DNA from: Styela clava
Lineage: Eukaryota; Chordata; Ascidiacea; Stolidobranchia; Styelidae
Length of the DNA stretch: 64,000 bases
Direction of reading: 5' to 3'
Assembly: GCF_964204865.1 (NCBI RefSeq)
Contig: NC_135251.1
Coordinates: forward strand, 23,188,001-23,252,000
The position numbers and the translations under genes were made by a program. Positions 60,701-64,000 of this stretch are shown here, one piece after another (position 1 is the first letter of the stretch; each line of letters starts with the position of its first letter). The notes under the pieces were generated by a model. The model did no database searches and had not been told where the DNA came from. It saw nothing but the letters and a program-made list of their open reading frames with translations.

Positions 60701-62036
60701 TGAATTGACTTTTCAGAAACATTTTCCATCCTATACAATTAGAATAGCTTCACTGTATTTCCACCATTATGGTGCACATATCAAAACATATCATGTGAAC
60801 GAGTCACGCTTACAGTCACCAGTCCGTGAAAATATGCCTCGTTCCACGATTTTTGTAACGCTGAGTGGCAAGAATGCCACAACGACATCGAAGACCAGAA
60901 TTTATAGAAGCAAAAAGCAGTATCTCGCTCCGTAGATTACATGTTTTGCTGGGGTTTTTCCGATACATTTTTTCTTGTGTTGTTCATCAAAGCTTCTGTT
61001 CAAATGTTAACATATTGTGTAGCAGTAGTTTTCATTCTTGGTGGATTAGAATTCCAACGGAATTTTTCAGAGGCTCGAGGAACCCCTGTGCAATATTTAA
61101 TTGTCTGTTATCGTCTGAATTGTGTAAACTGTAAACTATTAATATATAGGGAAGCAAACTTAAAACTTACAAAACAAAATGACCTTTGAAGTGTAGCAAT
61201 TTTAATAATGTTAGTAGATTTTAAACTGAAGTCCATAGCCAGAACGCTAGCTATCGTATATTATTACCATTTGAATTGTTTCATTCACATCTGCTTGCTC
61301 GAAAGTACTGTTGAATTACCTGTTTAAGTAAATATATACTAACTAAAATCAAGGTATTCGAACGTCATTTATTTCACTTTTACCTGGATTGTGTGTTCTT
61401 TTAGTCATGGGTATTACAACTGTTGAAAAACTCCCTAGTTGCCTATGTGATTAATAAATACTATGAATACGTGTCACTGCCATTTTACTCATTACATATC
61501 AGATGATCTAAGTTTCTGGTATTGTAGTAGTGTGTAGGTAATTACCCAAAACGGGGAACTGTAGCAAAAATGTCTGCCCTCAAACCGGATAGCAGACTTT
61601 GGCGACATAGTGAACTAAATTGTATCACAAAAAGGGACATAAAATTATTATAATAGTAAGGAATTTATAAGGTAAAATAATCCTCGCGCTGAATGAAGCT
61701 CTCATTTAGTATGAAGCTCTTTTAGTTTCAATGTCAAAATATAACCTACGCGTAGCAAAGACAACTACACTGGGAACGACATCCTTTCAAATTCAACGAT
61801 ATCTAGGAGCATTGACTTCAGTGAGCTACATTTGAATAACGCTTTACCAGGGGCCAAAAAATAGTCTCTAAAATAAAACAAATTTTCAAAAATATATGAT
61901 AATCAATCAGTAGAAAATGTGGGATAACGCAGCTTTCAATTACTAATTCATCAACCATAAGTCATAATTACAACCATTGCCGTGGTCACAATCACGCCGA
62001 GCATAAAAAAGACGTCTGCCTATATCGGTGATCGTA
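60701..62036. other. 3' flank of the receptor gene
   Basis: Presumed 3' UTR, then intergenic. A 77-codon frame at 60705-60935 overlaps the 3' UTR and has no recognised features. AATAAA near 61452 could be a distal poly(A) signal. Nothing else recognised. Confidence 0.35.
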
Positions 62037-62212
62037 TATTTGAACCCATGTGTATATCCGCGGGTTCAATCTATATCCGGGTGCTAAAACTCATGGGTTA
62101 GGGTTAGTATGGGTTCAAATATCCGCAAAACAAAAAAATGTCCATAGGTGCAATAGTATGCAGGTGCAATTGTCGTGGGTTCAAATGTACGTGGGTTCAA
62201 ATGTACGGGAAC
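62037..62212. repeat. TTGAACCC/GGGTTCAA modular repeat, copy 2
   Basis: Matches 41822-41990 in the same order and orientation: TTGAACCCA, ATATCCGCGGGTTCAATCTA, GGGTGCTAA, GGGTTAGGGTTAG, GGGTTCAAATATCCG, TAGGTGCAATAGTATGCAGG, then two GGGTTCAAATGTACG units. Contains a 20-bp A/C-rich insertion relative to copy 1. Confidence 0.65.
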
Positions 62213-63035
62213 CGTCTAAATCTATTCAAATTTTGCCTCATTCAAACGGCCTAAACTTTGAAACGATTTATTTAGGGCAACCAGGTGAGAGACGTGGATT
62301 AAGGTATGATATTCTATCGAGCAAACTTGCTTTATTGTTAAACAATGTATGGATAAAAATAATAGGGTAAGATATGTTGTAAAACATCTCATCCATTTGA
62401 AAAATATCTGCTTTTCCAAGGGACAAATATCGGGAGTTTATTATTCGTTCTCGTATTACAATGAATAGTAAGTCGGTACTGGCTTTTAGTCCTTGGGTAC
62501 AACACGAGATTGAGTTCAGGATAAAAGATTGAAAATTTTTAACATTATCAAAGTAAATAGGTTTGTAAGTGATCCACGTTTGAATTATTTTAAATTATAA
62601 TTGCTCGTTTTTCTGCGGATTTAAAAAAACTAATTTTGTTAGCATGGCATAACGTTGTCAGCATTTATTTTCCCACTAACTATGATAAACTGTGATCGTA
62701 GTAATAAAACCAAATCTATTTGCTCTTAGTACTTCCTAAATTATTTGCTTTAATTATTTGTCTACGATGGAACCAAATATTCAGGCAAGTTTCAATCATA
62801 GTGTGATTATATTGATTTTGATTCGTTTTTATTAAAGTACAGTTTCGCTCACGTTGCCTCAGGGGGTTTTGAAGGTAAATTGTCGTTTTATGTCTATGTT
62901 TGGAAAAAGCTCGTGTACTCGTCCTAAATCAACAGCGCGAGTTTGTCAGAAACTATGCCTCATACTTTTACAATGATAAAATACATAGGTACTTCCCCTG
63001 ATAAACTTCCCCACTGAATGGTATAAAACCGAAAC
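62213..63035. other. Intergenic, nothing recognised
   Basis: AT-rich. No gene or clear repeat. GGTATAAAACC at 63020 is TATA-like but only 15 nt before the next ATG, too close to be a normal TATA box for it. Confidence 0.35.
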
Positions 63036-63129
63036 ATGGGCTCATACGTTGAAGTTATACGACCCGAAGAAGACGAAGTTACGACCAAAAAGTTATCTCA
63101 AAAAGATGAATCTCCAATATACTACAGAG
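63036..63129 (+). CDS. Possible first exon of another gene (3' partial)
   Basis: ATG at 63036 opens 31 codons (MGSYVEVIRPEEDEVTTKKL...) with a coding-like charged composition, ending AGA G|GTGGGT, a usable donor. No continuation exon was identified before the window ends. The charged start has no signal peptide, so a cytosolic N-terminus is likely. Its SYVE motif recalls the tyrosine motif SYVEP of the receptor tail upstream, but one short match proves nothing. Confidence 0.35.
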
Positions 63130-63800
63130 GTGGGTTGAAATGTTTCTATTTGGTGATAAGTGTTCTCCTTACTCAAATCTGGCAACTGTGATTATTTTGT
63201 TCTCTGTCTTCTTAAACAAAATTATCAGAGATCTGTAAATAATCTACAATATTAGATTTGGGATACACCATTAATTTTTAGGTAGGTTCTGATGTTGTTG
63301 GCGGGCAGTATGTTGTTTGAAAGTTTAATAATCTTCAAAACAAGGTTCATCAGAAAATTGAACCATACTGTCTTGTTGGAACCATCTGAGCAGCATCAGC
63401 AAATCTTTCTGATGGTGCTAAATTGTATCACTTTTTGAACCAGAAATTTAAATAGTGACAAGTTATGAAGTGAATATTTTGACAGTTTCGAACCTCAAGT
63501 TTGAAACCTAAATTACCGCTGTTATTTTCTTATAGCTAATATAATATTTGACTCGTAATAAAATATATATTAATCCAATATTTTGAATTTAGAAATGATG
63601 AATATGTAGATATATATATATAGAGAGATTAATAATTATTCCAGGCAACAATTGATCTGTTAAAAAATTGCTATCAGTTTATTAACCAATATTACAGAAA
63701 ATTGGTAAAAATTTAAACATTTCACCATCTTTACTTTACTGTCTTGAGAAACAAAAAATCCTGTTATGTTGAATTCGACTGTTTTTTGTTTGGTCTAGAA

Positions 63801-64000
63801 CAGGGGTTCTCAAACTTTTTTAGCCGTGCCTTTTCAAGTCTCGCGCCCCACCTCAAAAATAACTAGCTAACGATAAGCTACAGGTAACAGATAGTAAGGC
63901 GAAATATGTTTCATTCAAAAAACACGCTGAAAATACGTGGATGAAATCGTAATCTCTAAACAATAAAAAAAATGGAAATAGTCGAAAAGCATAAAATCTA
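63801..64000 (+). mobile_element. Left end of a hAT-like element running off the window
   Basis: CAGGGGTTCTCAAACTTTTT at 63801 with a GCGCCCCAC block inside, the same terminal family as 21772. The left flank GTCTAGAA would be the 8-bp target copy. The right end is outside the window. Confidence 0.6.

Noticed and set aside
63020..63030. TATA box for the gene starting at 63036
   Set aside because: Only about 15 nt before the ATG, so transcription would start inside the coding frame.

Overview
The window is AT-rich eukaryotic DNA with intron-containing genes, GT-AG splice sites and many young DNA transposons. The gene content (a vertebrate-style APC with all motif classes, a DAPIT-type ATP synthase subunit, a Reeler protein, BTB-BACK and THAP proteins) points to an animal. 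A compact invertebrate deuterostome such as an ascidian tunicate fits best. That placement is inference from gene style, not from a marker gene.

Layout. 88-19774 (+): APC without its 5' end, 16 visible exons encoding about 2,734 residues, from the armadillo repeats to a C-terminal T-S-V PDZ ligand. Its introns carry hAT-type miniature elements (5125-5428, 7284-7573) and a SINE piece. 19775-29519 is a transposon nest: an interrupted hAT-like end, a 4.9 kb element with about 50-bp inverted ends inserted in it, a 1.4 kb hAT element inside that, retroelement tails, and an element with 330-bp inverted arms holding a small two-exon ORF. 29520-34717 is a P-element/THAP9-like transposon whose transposase is intact except for one 19-bp duplication that shifts the frame. 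35061-36515 is a foldback element with about 0.7-kb arms and a perfect 8-bp target duplication. 37022-38445 is a tRNA-derived SINE split by a Mutator-like insertion that later underwent a 417-bp tandem duplication.

38733-39673 (+) is a two-exon ATP5MK/DAPIT gene. 44489-47296 (-) is an intronless gene for a 935-residue protein with one BTB domain and six tandem BACK-like repeats but no Kelch propeller. 53521-54785 (+) is a secreted Reeler-domain protein using a GC-AG intron. It is followed by 55718-60700 (+), a many-exon type I membrane protein: 12-cysteine DB module, Ser/Thr-rich stalk, SEA domain with a GS-type cleavage motif, EGF-like domain, one transmembrane helix and a cytoplasmic tail rich in tyrosine motifs. 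Its 5' end was not found. The first exon of another gene may start at 63036, and a hAT-like element enters the window at 63801.

The strongest candidates for something undescribed are the BTB-BACKx6 protein and the DB/SEA/EGF receptor beside the Reeler gene. APC works in Wnt signalling and DAPIT in mitochondrial ATP synthase. The other genes have no shared pathway visible here, and the rest of the window is mostly transposon turnover.
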